Positions 10,685-20,000 of a stretch of 20,000 bases of DNA are shown here, piece after piece. The position numbers and the translations under genes are program-made. The stretch is from Chrysomallon squamiferum (taxonomy: Eukaryota; Mollusca; Gastropoda; Neomphalida; Peltospiridae): the NCBI GenBank assembly GCA_012295275.1, contig CM022677.1, positions 16,581,908-16,601,907 of the forward strand, written 5' to 3'. How positions within the stretch are numbered: the first letter of the stretch is position 1; every line of letters begins with the position of its first letter. The notes under the pieces were generated by a model. That model was given only the letters and a program-made list of their open reading frames with translations. It was not told the origin of the DNA and ran no database searches.

Positions 10685-10685
10685 A
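10399..10685 (+). repeat. Poly-T, (CA)n and (TA)n(CA)n microsatellites
   Basis: A T run at 10399-10412, low-copy DNA, a CA tract with two interruptions (10543-10602), then TA (10650-10666) running into CA (10666-10685). Confidence 0.95.
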
Positions 10686-10783
10686 ACATACTGACAGACA
10701 AATTATAAACAGTAATAAAGGGATGCATCGATAGATACATAAATAAATAGGTAAACAGACAATTAAACTTTATAATAATAATG

Positions 10784-10827
10784 ATAATAACAATATTATC
10801 ATCATCATCATCGTCATCATCATTATT

Positions 10828-10865
<38 letters not shown>

Positions 10866-10973
10866 TATTATTATTTGTTGTTGTTATAGTAGTTATATCA
10901 TGCACAGTATTAGTATTAGCATTATAATGGTATTATATATATGGTTGTTGTTGTTGTTGTTGTTGTTGTTGTT
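10784..10973 (+). repeat. AAT/ATC and GTT microsatellites
   Basis: Short AAT units, then a long ATC run (10798-10872, with ATT interruptions), low-copy sequence, and about 10 GTT units (10943-10973). The minus-strand 149-residue frame is poly-Asp/Asn and Cys-Val repeat from these tracts. Confidence 0.95.
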
Positions 10974-10984
10974 ACTGTTTAATA

Positions 10985-11220
10985 ATATCATTCTTTAACA
11001 GCATAGGATCACTGCTGCGTCACATATGTTATCAACGATTCTTTCTAGAAAATTCTGTTATCGACTTATGGCATCTATGTAAGAAAATTCATTAATTTTG
11101 CATAATTAGTTCAGCATATGTTGGTTCGCGAAACATTCTATTTCAGTGCGAACGACCTCTGCAAACAGTTTGAGATTATTACTTGGTCTGTATCCGTAAA
11201 CCAGATTAAGAACATTAATT
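10985..11220. other. Low-copy sequence, no gene seen
   Basis: Unique sequence between the GTT tract and the tRNA-like fragment. No coding segment recognised. Confidence 0.5.
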
Positions 11221-11221
11221 T

Positions 11222-11279
11222 TTGAATCTGAGAGGTAGAGGGTTCAAATCATGGTTGATGATCCTTTTTTTTTTTTTTT
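11222..11279 (+). mobile_element. Possible tRNA-derived SINE fragment
   Basis: ggttcaaatc at 11241-11250 matches the B-box consensus of tRNA promoters (GGTTCRANTC), and agaggtagag just before it resembles the variable-loop side of tRNA heads. A T run follows (11264-11279), which would terminate RNA polymerase III. No good A box is visible 30-60 bases upstream and no cloverleaf can be drawn, so it is not a tRNA gene. A decayed SINE head is possible. Confidence 0.35.
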
Positions 11280-11321
11280 CTGAATTGATTTTATATTTCC
11301 AAGTGCCTTATCTTTACTCAC

Positions 11322-11322
<1 letters not shown>

Positions 11323-11405
<83 letters not shown>
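11323..11405 (+). repeat. (CT)n microsatellite
   Basis: Uninterrupted CT tract of 83 bases. Confidence 0.98.
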
Positions 11406-11406
<1 letters not shown>

Positions 11407-11439
11407 AAATAATAACAATAACTGATACAATATTTATTA

Positions 11440-11675
11440 AAACGCTACAACCACTACTACTACTGCTGCTGCTGCTGCCACTACTGCAACTACTATTACA
11501 TTTACTAATATACTAATACACTACCATTGTTACTACTTCATATTAATAATATATATATATATATATATATATTACTACATTACAGTTACTATTATTACTA
11601 CAACTACCTGTACCAATACTACTAAAAATAAAAAAAAAAAAGAAGTAAATAAATAAAAATAAAAAACAAAAAGCA

Positions 11676-11706
<31 letters not shown>

Positions 11707-11787
11707 GTAAACCAACAAACAAACAAACATAAATAAATAAATAAATAAGTAAACACACAAACATGTATAAATAAATAAATAAATAAA
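11440..11787 (+). repeat. ACT/CTG, TA and AAAT repeat cluster
   Basis: ACT and CTG trinucleotides (11451-11515), a TA run (11548-11572), then A-rich AAAT and AAAC tetranucleotides (11624-11787) that run directly into the fold-back element at 11788. Confidence 0.92.
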
Positions 11788-11908
11788 CTTAACTGCGAAC
11801 GCCTTTCATTTCATGTCCGTGTCGGAACAATTACGATGACGTAAACAATAGTTTGACGTCACTACCTTGTCCCATAATCAAAGGCGGAAATAAACGTTCG
11901 CAAGTTAG
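11788..11908 (+). mobile_element. Fold-back element, copy B (most complete)
   Basis: An imperfect palindrome of about 121 bp. The ends are cttaactgcgaacg (11788-11801) and cgttcgcaagttag (11895-11908), which pair apart from an indel and one mismatch. The cctttcatt and aatcaaagg segments pair next. At the axis tgacgtaaac (11837-11846) faces gtttgacgtca (11851-11861) around aata. The right arm carries about 9 bases (taaacgttcg side) missing from the left. The same sequence is at 5321-5427. Terminal inverted repeats, small size, no coding potential and more than one copy suggest a MITE or fold-back transposon. Target-site duplication cannot be told apart from the flanking AAAT repeats. Confidence 0.65.
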
Positions 11909-11988
11909 CGGTAGAAACAGAAACAGCGAGTATTTTGCTATTCGTTTTCCTTGTACGTCATAACACTCAACAATGTTTCAATAACCAT

Positions 11989-12025
11989 CTTTTTTCTTTT
12001 TTTTTTTTTTTTTTTTTGTTTCTAC

Positions 12026-12074
<49 letters not shown>
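11989..12074 (+). repeat. Poly-T and (GT)n microsatellites
   Basis: A T-rich run with one C (11989-12017) and a pure GT run of 46 bases (12029-12074). Confidence 0.97.
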
Positions 12075-12076
<2 letters not shown>

Positions 12077-12239
12077 ATATTATGCAATAATTATTTATTA
12101 CATATTTATTATTGTAGATGCAGTACGGTATATTTGTTTAGGTAAGTTACGAAAACAGTGTATCTGGAAACAATCAGATTATTATTTTATTAATACCTCT
12201 TTAAATGTCTTTCCGTTATTTTCATGGTACGCATTAATG

Positions 12240-12383
12240 ACGTATTTTTATTTTTATTTATTTATTTTATTTTGAGATATTAAGATTTATAATAATAATA
12301 ATAATAAAACAAATAAATACAAAATCAATGAATAATAACATAAAACAAATAAATACAAAATCACTGAATAACGCTGTTAGGCA

Positions 12384-12419
<36 letters not shown>

Positions 12420-12469
12420 AAATATGATTGATAGACATATACACAGATAGACAGACAGACATAAACATA

Positions 12470-12507
<38 letters not shown>
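12240..12507 (+). repeat. TTTA, AAT, GA and T34 tracts
   Basis: TTTA units near 12245-12270 and AAT units (12290-12306) come first. The 28-base string aaaacaaataaatacaaaat with catgaataa-like ends is duplicated (12306 and 12343). A GA run follows (12389-12418), then CAGA/GACA pieces and 34 consecutive T (12474-12507). Confidence 0.9.
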
Positions 12508-12639
12508 CTTTACCTGCTTTCATCGGAAAGACTAATTCATCTGAAACAGAACGTGAGTCAACAGCTGACGACAAGAAAATGAACAGTTTCGCTATTAGTG
12601 TTATCATACAAAAGAAGTTTCGACTCAGTAATGAAATTT

Positions 12640-13048
12640 AATTGAACAAAATCCAAGATTGCTGCAAACGCACGTGACAGCTGCTCGCATTTGCGCGTGC
12701 AGCCTCGTTTTGACGGCGCTATTATTGGTTTCTGTCGCAGCCTATTTTAAGAAACGGACACGAAGTTCTCGACAGTTTCGCGTCACCCCATTTTGACGTG
12801 TTGCTTTATATCGTACGGAATTTATTTAAACTCAGAAAAAGGATTAAGGATTTTTATCGCAGATACTTTGAAAACTAAGAGTTGTAACTTGTGCAGGTAG
12901 AAATATATGAACAATTAATATTTTTAGCTTGAGTTTGAGAAACACAAACATCAGCCATTAAAAAACCCATCGTCAACTGAGATTGCCTGACCTTTGTTCT
13001 TAGTGACGTCAAACGCTAGCAGACGTAATCGTTATATTTAGGTAAGTG
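12640..13048 (+). promoter_or_regulatory. CpG-richer stretch with promoter-like words
   Basis: G+C and CpG are visibly higher at 12660-12800 than around it. Adjacent E-boxes cacgtg (12671-12676) and cagctg (12678-12683) are followed by an inverted CCAAT (attgg, 12723-12727). At 13040-13048 aggtaagtg is a good 5' splice-site consensus. Together they could be the promoter and a non-coding first exon of a plus-strand gene. No coding exon supports this, and a buried transposon fragment (see 12991-13032) overlaps the end. Treat as a hypothesis. Confidence 0.2.
12991..13032. mobile_element. Fold-back element, copy C (partial, diverged)
   Basis: Reverse-complemented, 13002-13032 aligns with the centre of copy B without gaps, 24 of 31 bases by eye, including the contiguous gtttgacgtcact. 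Further along, cctttgttct (12991-13000) matches the cctttgatta of the copy B arm after a gap. Because the element is palindromic, orientation is not meaningful. Confidence 0.45.
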
Positions 13049-13059
13049 AGAGAAAAAAA

Positions 13060-13104
13060 TATATTTTATTTTATTTTATTTTGTTTTATTTTATTACTAC
13101 TATA

Positions 13105-13167
<63 letters not shown>

Positions 13168-13215
13168 ACTACTGTTATTATAATTGTTTCTTAATACTAC
13201 TACTACTATTAATAA
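13060..13215 (+). repeat. TTTTA, ACT and CTG microsatellites
   Basis: ATTTT units (13062-13095), then about 18 ACT units, five CTG units and more ACT (13095-13175, 13196-13209). Confidence 0.95.
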
Positions 13216-13380
13216 TATATATATTTATTTATTTTTTTTTTCTCAGTTTATTTTTTCAGTTGTTCATGTTAATTTTATCACATATTTAGGTTTTTTCTCC
13301 TGTGATCGTTATCGTTTTTCAGAAATTTGTTACTCATTTTTCATATTTCACTTATCATTTCGTCAGTTTCCATCCCCTGT
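13216..13380. other. T-rich low-copy sequence, no gene seen
   Basis: T-rich DNA with no supported feature. Confidence 0.45.
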
Positions 13381-13382
13381 TT

Positions 13383-13460
13383 TTATTTATTTATTTATTT
13401 ATTTCCAGTTATCATTATCATTATTACCGAAATTGTTATTGTTATTAACATATCATCTTT

Positions 13461-13524
<64 letters not shown>

Positions 13525-13545
13525 GTAATAATAATAATAATAATA
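13383..13545 (+). repeat. (TTTA)n and (AAT)n microsatellites
   Basis: TTTA run (13383-13404), low-copy sequence, then about 28 AAT units (13462-13545) with one AGT interruption. Confidence 0.96.
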
Positions 13546-13835
13546 CCAAACAACAACAATAAAAATGAGAGAAACAGATATTTGTAAATCATCATCATTT
13601 ACTTTTCCTTACTTGAAATATGCGTTTTGCAGTTGCAGCTGTTGAAGTCGTTGTTACGGTCTGTTCTTTATTTTTAGTTGTGTACATTATTGTGTTATTT
13701 TATTTAACTTTAATTGATCGTTTGGGGGGGGGTGCTGTTTTTGTGTTTCTTCTCTTTTTTTTTTCTTCTTTTGTTTAAATATTGTTTTCTTTTCTTTTAT
13801 TTCATTTTCTTTTATAATTTTGTAAATATTATGTT

Positions 13836-13912
13836 ACACACACAGCGCACACACACACACACACACACATATAATTTGTTTTTCTTTTTCTGTCTGTTTT
13901 TTCTCATCCCCA

Positions 13913-13999
<87 letters not shown>
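13836..13999 (+). repeat. (CA)n and (CT)n microsatellites
   Basis: CA tract with one GC interruption (13836-13869), a T-rich spacer, then an uninterrupted CT tract of 83 bases (13917-13999). Confidence 0.97.
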
Positions 14000-14003
<4 letters not shown>

Positions 14004-14011
14004 AAATCAAC

Positions 14012-14049
14012 AAGGACATCATTTTGTTTCGTTACACAGAACAAATATT
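14012..14049 (+). repeat. CT-linked duplicated segment, copy 1
   Basis: aaggacatcattttgtttcg onward to caaatatt matches 14701-14738 at 34 of 38 positions. Each copy lies just 3' of a long CT tract, so the tract and its flank were probably duplicated together. Confidence 0.85.
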
Positions 14050-14440
14050 AAATGAAATAACAATAATAACACAAATCATAAAACTGACATTTTATATAGC
14101 GCAATTTTTCATTAATAAAGTTAAAATGCGGTGAAATGACACAATCGAAATTTAAAATCTAAAATATTGAGGATTAATGACACTAAAGTGAATACCATCC
14201 GATACATAAAGGCAGAGGAAATAATAATAAAAATAACACAAAAGCACAATACATTCAAAAACAACGAAAATAAAACATAAATAAGTAGACAAGTAGGTAG
14301 TTAAAAAAAGATAATAATAATTTTTTTTTTAAAATAACAACAAACAAAACAACAAAATAAGTAAATAAACAAAATGATTGCATAAAATACATAAAATGAA
14401 TGAATAAATGAATAATTTAAAATAAAAGTCAAAAAAAATT
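14050..14440. other. A-rich low-copy sequence, no gene seen
   Basis: AT-rich sequence containing ttttatatagcgcaattttt (14090-14109), then A-rich AAAT/AAAC pieces (14220-14430). No gene supported. Confidence 0.5.
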
Positions 14441-14441
14441 C

Positions 14442-14588
14442 TATTACTACTACTACTACTACTAGTACAACTACCACTACGACTTCTACCACTACAACTA
14501 CTATTTCTATTATTACTACAGCAATTACAATAAATACATAAATAAATAAAATTAATAATTAAAAATAAAATAAAATAAAAATATTATT

Positions 14589-14590
<2 letters not shown>
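14442..14590 (+). repeat. Degenerate ACT and AAAT repeats
   Basis: ACT/CTA trinucleotides (14442-14520), then AAAT/AAAAT units up to the start of the next CT tract. Confidence 0.9.

Positions 14591-14678
<88 letters not shown>
14591..14678 (+). repeat. (CT)n microsatellite
   Basis: Uninterrupted CT tract of 88 bases, followed by the second copy of the 38-bp flank. Confidence 0.98.
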
Positions 14679-14682
<4 letters not shown>

Positions 14683-14700
14683 AAATACTTTTTTCAGCAA

Positions 14701-14735
14701 AAGGACATAATTTTATTTCTTTACATAGAACAAAT

Positions 14736-14778
<43 letters not shown>
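14701..14778 (+). repeat. CT-linked duplicated segment, copy 2, and (CA)n
   Basis: 14701-14738 is the 34-of-38 match to 14012-14049. It runs directly into a pure CA tract (14741-14778). Confidence 0.85.
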
Positions 14779-14780
<2 letters not shown>

Positions 14781-15110
14781 AAAGAAGAAAAAAACCCAGT
14801 TATTATTAAATAACAACGCTTTATTGAGTGTTCGGAGATATGTTGCTATGAATATGAATCAAGGAAACCTGTTGCAAAGCAGATATTTCGTGGACACACA
14901 AGTACAGCGACATAGTTTCTCATTCGCCGGTAACCAGCCGTCATTTTTCCGATAACTTAGATCCCGGCCATTTAAACTGATACTTTGGGTCAATATTTAT
15001 ATATTTTTTTTACCAGTAAATCAAGGTATTTTAGGCCTGAGAAAAGAACCTCGGATTAAAACGGCCCCATCAGCCTAATGGTTCCTTTTGGGCTTAGTGG
15101 TTTCCGCAAA
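14779..15110. other. Low-copy sequence, no gene seen
   Basis: Moderately balanced composition. A plus-strand frame that comes out of the CA tract continues to a stop at 14953-14955 with about 50 residues of ordinary composition (ending NQPSFFR). I recognise no domain there and nothing supports a start. Confidence 0.45.
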
Positions 15111-15114
15111 GGAC

Positions 15115-16375
<1,261 letters not shown>

Positions 16376-16455
16376 AGGTGAAAATAGGTGACGGAATTAG
16401 AAACAGAAATATTAGTACACGCTTGTGCACCTAAATATACAAGGATGGAGACATC

Positions 16456-16546
16456 AGAAGAAGAAGAAGAAGAAGAAGAAGAAGAAGAAGAAGAAGAAGA
16501 ATGAAGAAGAAGGCGAAGAAAAAAGAGACAAAGAAGAGTTTAGAAA
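16456..16546 (+). repeat. (GAA)n and purine-rich tail
   Basis: About 15 perfect AGA units (16456-16501), then almost pure purine DNA to 16546. GAA tracts of this kind can form triplexes. The Lys/Glu-rich frame is a by-product. Confidence 0.95.
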
Positions 16547-16559
16547 AAGGAATTTTCTA

Positions 16560-16740
16560 AACGATAACACTATCAATGATGACTGCATTAAAAACGACGA
16601 CGACAAAAAACAACACGACTACAACGTAACAAAGCCAGCAAGAACATCATATTAACAATTACAACGACGACAACAACAATAATCATCGCGACAACACGAT
16701 AACATTAACGTGGACAAAATGACAACAACCGAAACTGTAT
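16560..16740 (+). repeat. Degenerate ACA/ACG trinucleotide stretch
   Basis: Imperfect acaacg, gacgac and acaaca words with no fixed phase. No gene seen. Confidence 0.7.
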
Positions 16741-16765
16741 GAGCAATAACCTCAAAAATGACAGT

Positions 16766-16980
<215 letters not shown>

Positions 16981-17600
16981 AGTTCTTTCAGTTTAATATA
17001 AATAAATGATGGCAGAAATATTACGTCAAAATCTGTAAGTTCATATTTCAAAGATTAGGAAAATAAATGTGAATAAATAAAAAATAAATAAATAATAAAA
17101 GATACTAGTAATATCAAAAATTATATAAAAAGTAAATAAAAAAAAAAAATATCTATAAAATTATATGGAACTATAAATACTTTTGGCAAAAGCTCTAATA
17201 TCAAATTCAGTACGATTATTTTACTTCGCTCTTCTTAACACAGTGCATTTTAAGGACAAAAAAAAAAAAAGAAGTAATAAATACAAGTTCATAGAGTTTA
17301 ATATCCCTACATTTGTATTCTACTTGTTGCACTTAAAAGACAACAACGACAGCTACAACATCATGTGAACGTCAACACTCCATTACATACTAAAAAATAA
17401 ACATTTTTAAATAATAATTTTTTTTTTTTTTATATAAATGTTTTTTATATATATATATATGATAATTAAGAAAAAATTCATTTCATATATCTTCGTTAGA
17501 GTTAGAAAATAAATGTTTGGAGTTATTTTAAAACTAACGTTTTATCAAAATTCAGATTTTTTTATTTTATTATTGTAATCTGAAACTGCCCAGTCTGAAT
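16981..17600. other. AT-rich low-copy region, no gene seen
   Basis: About 600 bases of AT-rich DNA with short A or T runs (17260-17271, 17419-17431) and a TA run (17446-17460). The plus-strand frame at 17183-17368 has no recognisable domain and low-complexity Lys/Asn content; I do not call it. Confidence 0.55.
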
Positions 17601-17610
17601 AGATATAGAT

Positions 17611-17661
<51 letters not shown>

Positions 17662-17662
17662 T
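17601..17662 (+). repeat. (GATA)n microsatellite, left of the 63-bp array
   Basis: About 13 ATAG/GATA units, followed by atatgtgtgtgtatatg. A GATA tract in the opposite orientation lies beyond the array at 19285-19320. Confidence 0.97.
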
Positions 17663-17724
17663 ATGTGTGTGTATATGATTGTATGTCTATATCTATGTGC
17701 TTGTTTTGGGGGGTTTTAGTTTAT

Positions 17725-17840
17725 TTTTGTATGTTTTTGAATTATATTGTTATTATCATTTTGTAAATGAAAGTACATATTTTTTAATTTAATTTAATTT
17801 ATTAATTTTTGTGTGTTTTGAATTATATTGTTATCATTTT
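17725..17840 (+). repeat. Direct duplication of about 35 bp, period ~81
   Basis: Both 17725-17762 and 17805-17840 contain ttttg, a short gtgttt-like spacer, and gaattatattgtta followed by tcatttt. Only small indels separate them. Confidence 0.75.
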
Positions 17841-17907
17841 TTTTAAAGTGTATTTATTTTATTTTGTTTTGTTTTATTTATTACTAATAGGCATAGTGGA
17901 TTTATAA

Positions 17908-19170
17908 GGAAACGGAATTAAGTATAACACAGTTACAGATTAAAATAGGTATAATCATAGCTGATGTTAAGAAAACGGAATTAGGCATAACACAGTAATA
18001 GATAAAATAGGTATAATCAAAGTTGATTTATGACAAAACGGAATTAGGTATAACACAGTTACAGATTAAAATAGGTATAATCATAGCTGATGTTAAGAAA
18101 ACGGAATTAGGCATAACACAGTAATAGATAAAACAGGTATAATCATAGTTGATTTATGAGAAAACGGAATTAGGTATAACACAGTAATAGATAAAACAGG
18201 TATAATCATAGTTGATTGATGAGAAAACGGAATTAGGTATAACACAGTAATAGATAAAACAGGTATAATCATAGTTGATTTATGAGAAAACGGAATTAGG
18301 TATAACACAGTAATAGATAAAATAGGTATAATCATAGTTGATTGATGAGAAAACGGAATTAGGTATAACACAGTAATAGATAAAACAGGTATAATCATAG
18401 TTGATTGATGAGAAAACGGAATTAGGTATTACACAGTAATAGATAAAATAGGTATAATCATAGTTGACTTATGAGAAAACGGAATTAGGTATAACACAGT
18501 AATAGATAAAATAGGTATAATCATAGCTGATGTTAAGAAAACGGAATTAGGTATAACACATTAATAGATAAAATAGGTATAATCATAGTTGACTTATGAG
18601 AAAACGGAATTAGGTAACACAGTAATAGATAAAAATAACATAGTTGATTTATAATAGATAAAATAGGTATAATCATAGTTGATTTTGAGAGAAAACGGAA
18701 TTAGGTATAACACAGTAATAGATAAAATAGGTATAATCATAGCTGATGTTAAGAAAACGGAATTAGGTATAACACATTAATAGATAAAATAGGTATAATC
18801 ATAGTTGACTTATGAGAAAACGGAATTAGGTATAACACAGTAATAGATAAAATAGGTATAATCATAGTTGATTTATGAGAAAACGGAATTAGGTATAACA
18901 CAGTAATAGATAAAATAGGTATAATCATAGTTGATTTATGAGAAAACGGAATTAGGTATAACACAGTAATAGATAAAATAGGTATAATCATAGCTGATTT
19001 ATATGAAAACGGAATTAGGTATAACACAGTAATAGATAAAATAGGTATAATCATAGTTGATTTATGAGAAAACGGAATTAGGTATAACACAGTAATAGAT
19101 AAAATAGGTATAATCATAGTTGATTTATGAGAAAACGGAATTAGGTGTAACACAGTAATACATAAAATGG
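17908..19170 (+). repeat. 63-bp minisatellite, 20 units
   Basis: Units starting with gaaaacggaattaggtataa lie at 17908, 17971, 18034, 18097, 18160, 18223, 18286, 18349, 18412, 18475, 18537, 18600, 18691, 18753, 18816, 18879, 18942, 19005, 19068 and 19131 (the last partial). Nearly all are 63 bp, two are 62 bp, and the unit at 18600 is a 91-bp partial duplication. Copies are very similar. Since 63 divides by three, the minus strand keeps 21-residue repeat frames open (18398-18093 and 19201-18749, motif MIIPILSITVLYLIPFSHKS); the 62-bp and 91-bp units break them. I regard the array as non-coding satellite. Confidence 0.95.
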
Positions 19171-19284
19171 ACATTTTAAGATCTACGGCGGAGATTTTCA
19201 AAACGATTTTTTCATTTATGAATTAAAGCTTAAATATTGTAAATGGTTTATACAAAAGGTTCAAGAAATAAAATGTAACCTGTG

Positions 19285-19320
<36 letters not shown>

Positions 19321-19336
19321 CATATATATATATATA
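19285..19336 (+). repeat. (TATC)n microsatellite, right of the 63-bp array
   Basis: Nine TATC units (19285-19320) then a TA run. It is the reverse complement of the GATA tract at 17601-17662, so the 63-bp array lies between inverted GATA tracts. Confidence 0.97.
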
Positions 19337-19339
19337 GAC

Positions 19340-19624
19340 ATAAACTTGTTTAATGCTAACATAACCTTTTATAAAAATAATATCAACCAAAAAAATGTAA
19401 AAGTATACCAACTAAAATAAAATAAAATAAAATAAACGTGAATTAAAGAAAAAATAAAAAACATCAAAAAACCCACAGCCATAATGTTAAAAACACAAAC
19501 AAATCAAATAGTATTGTACACTGAACAAAAAAAAATCGTTTACATTTATATTAGCATAACATAAACAAAAATCAACAATATCTAAATACAAAAAAATACA
19601 AAAAATATATTAAAAAAAAATATA
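19340..19624. other. A-rich low-complexity sequence, no gene seen
   Basis: A-rich DNA with an AAAAT run (19413-19436) and poly-A patches. No gene supported. Confidence 0.6.

Positions 19625-19699
<75 letters not shown>
19625..19699 (+). repeat. (AAT)n microsatellite
   Basis: About 25 perfect AAT units. Confidence 0.97.
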
Positions 19700-19702
<3 letters not shown>

Positions 19703-19807
19703 TTCAGTTAAATAGAAAAAACACTAAACAAAAACAAAACAAAAACAAATAGAGGACAATATTAATAAAATAAAAAAGTAAATAATTGTTATTAGTGTAA
19801 ACAATAT

Positions 19808-19990
19808 CGTAATAATAATAACATAAACATCAGCAGCAACAACGACGACGACGACGACAACAACAACAACAACAACAACAACAATAATAATAATAATAAT
19901 CACTATAATGATAATGACGATGATGACGTTGAAGTTGATGATGATAATGATAATAATAGGGACAATGATAACAGTGGTAATAAATAAATA
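19808..19990 (+). repeat. Mosaic AAT/CAG/GAC/AAC/GAT trinucleotide block
   Basis: Successive short homogenous runs: AAT, CAGCAG, five to six GAC, eight AAC, AAT, then GAT-rich. The Val/Ile-rich frame on the minus strand derives from it. Confidence 0.9.
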
Positions 19991-20000
19991 AGCCAAAAGA

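Noticed and set aside
10456-10905. 149-residue minus-strand frame with poly-Asp
   Set aside because: Poly-Asp and Cys-Val runs are translations of ATC and CA tracts.
14090-14109. ttttatatagcgcaattttt as a core promoter (TATA)
   Set aside because: A single TATA-like word in very AT-rich DNA with no gene downstream is not evidence of a promoter.
14587-14955. 122-residue plus-strand frame with a non-repetitive tail
   Set aside because: The start lies in the CT tract; only about 50 residues are of ordinary composition and they match no family I know.
17908-19170. 63-bp repeats as a CRISPR array
   Set aside because: There are no unique spacers between conserved repeats; the whole unit is repeated. 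The surrounding DNA is eukaryotic in style.
17908-19170. ttaggtataac units as telomeric or subtelomeric repeat
   Set aside because: No TTAGGG or other telomere motif in tandem; the resemblance is limited to ttagg inside a 63-bp unit.

Overview
The window looks like intergenic or intronic DNA from an animal nuclear genome. It is strongly AT-rich and packed with simple-sequence repeats: CT/GA tracts up to 87 dinucleotides, AAT, AAAT, ATC, ACT, GTT, GATA and CA/GT. It also holds several tandem arrays of longer units and decayed transposon pieces. I found no operon structure, no bacterial-type gene and no intact coding gene. The repeat density and a pogo/Tigger-type DNA transposon remnant would fit a lophotrochozoan such as a cephalopod mollusc, but that is an inference from style, not from a diagnostic gene.

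Layout: 1-3.6 kb is mainly degenerate trinucleotide DNA (ATT/GTT, then GTA/TAG) with an 8-copy 17-bp minisatellite (2292-2424) and a dispersed-repeat family (2497-2570, 2863-2935). 3.77-4.05 kb is an A-rich AAAT/GAAT block. 4.06-5.15 kb is the most transposon-like part: a GC-richer segment bounded by 10-bp inverted repeats (4068-4332), then a Tigger/pogo-type element (4524 to about 5151) that keeps a 5' end, a stop-riddled fragment of transposase N-terminus and a 3' end, but has lost the catalytic core. A palindromic fold-back element occurs at 5321-5427 and 11788-11908, with a probable third, partial copy near 12991-13032. 6.1-7.7 kb holds pyrimidine-rich DNA, a compound AAT/AAAT tract, two long CT tracts and a 49-bp direct duplication. 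7.72-9.70 kb is mostly low-copy AT-rich sequence without a recognisable gene. 9.7-14.8 kb is again dominated by microsatellites, broken by a CpG-richer stretch at about 12.65-13.05 kb. 15.1-16.37 kb contains a very diverged tandem array with a period near 80 bp, interrupted by GT/GA and CAAA-type tracts. 17.9-19.17 kb is a well-preserved 63-bp minisatellite with higher-order duplications, flanked by GATA tracts in opposite orientations. The end is A-rich DNA with AAT and mixed trinucleotide repeats.

The long open reading frames are by-products of repeats whose period divides by three, or of dinucleotide tracts (Leu-Ser, Arg-Glu, poly-Tyr, poly-Asn, poly-Asp). The only protein homology I can defend is the transposase fragment at 4635-4781. 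The points worth following up are the fold-back family, the two tandem arrays, the truncated Tigger element, and the CT tracts that appear to have been duplicated together with their flanks.
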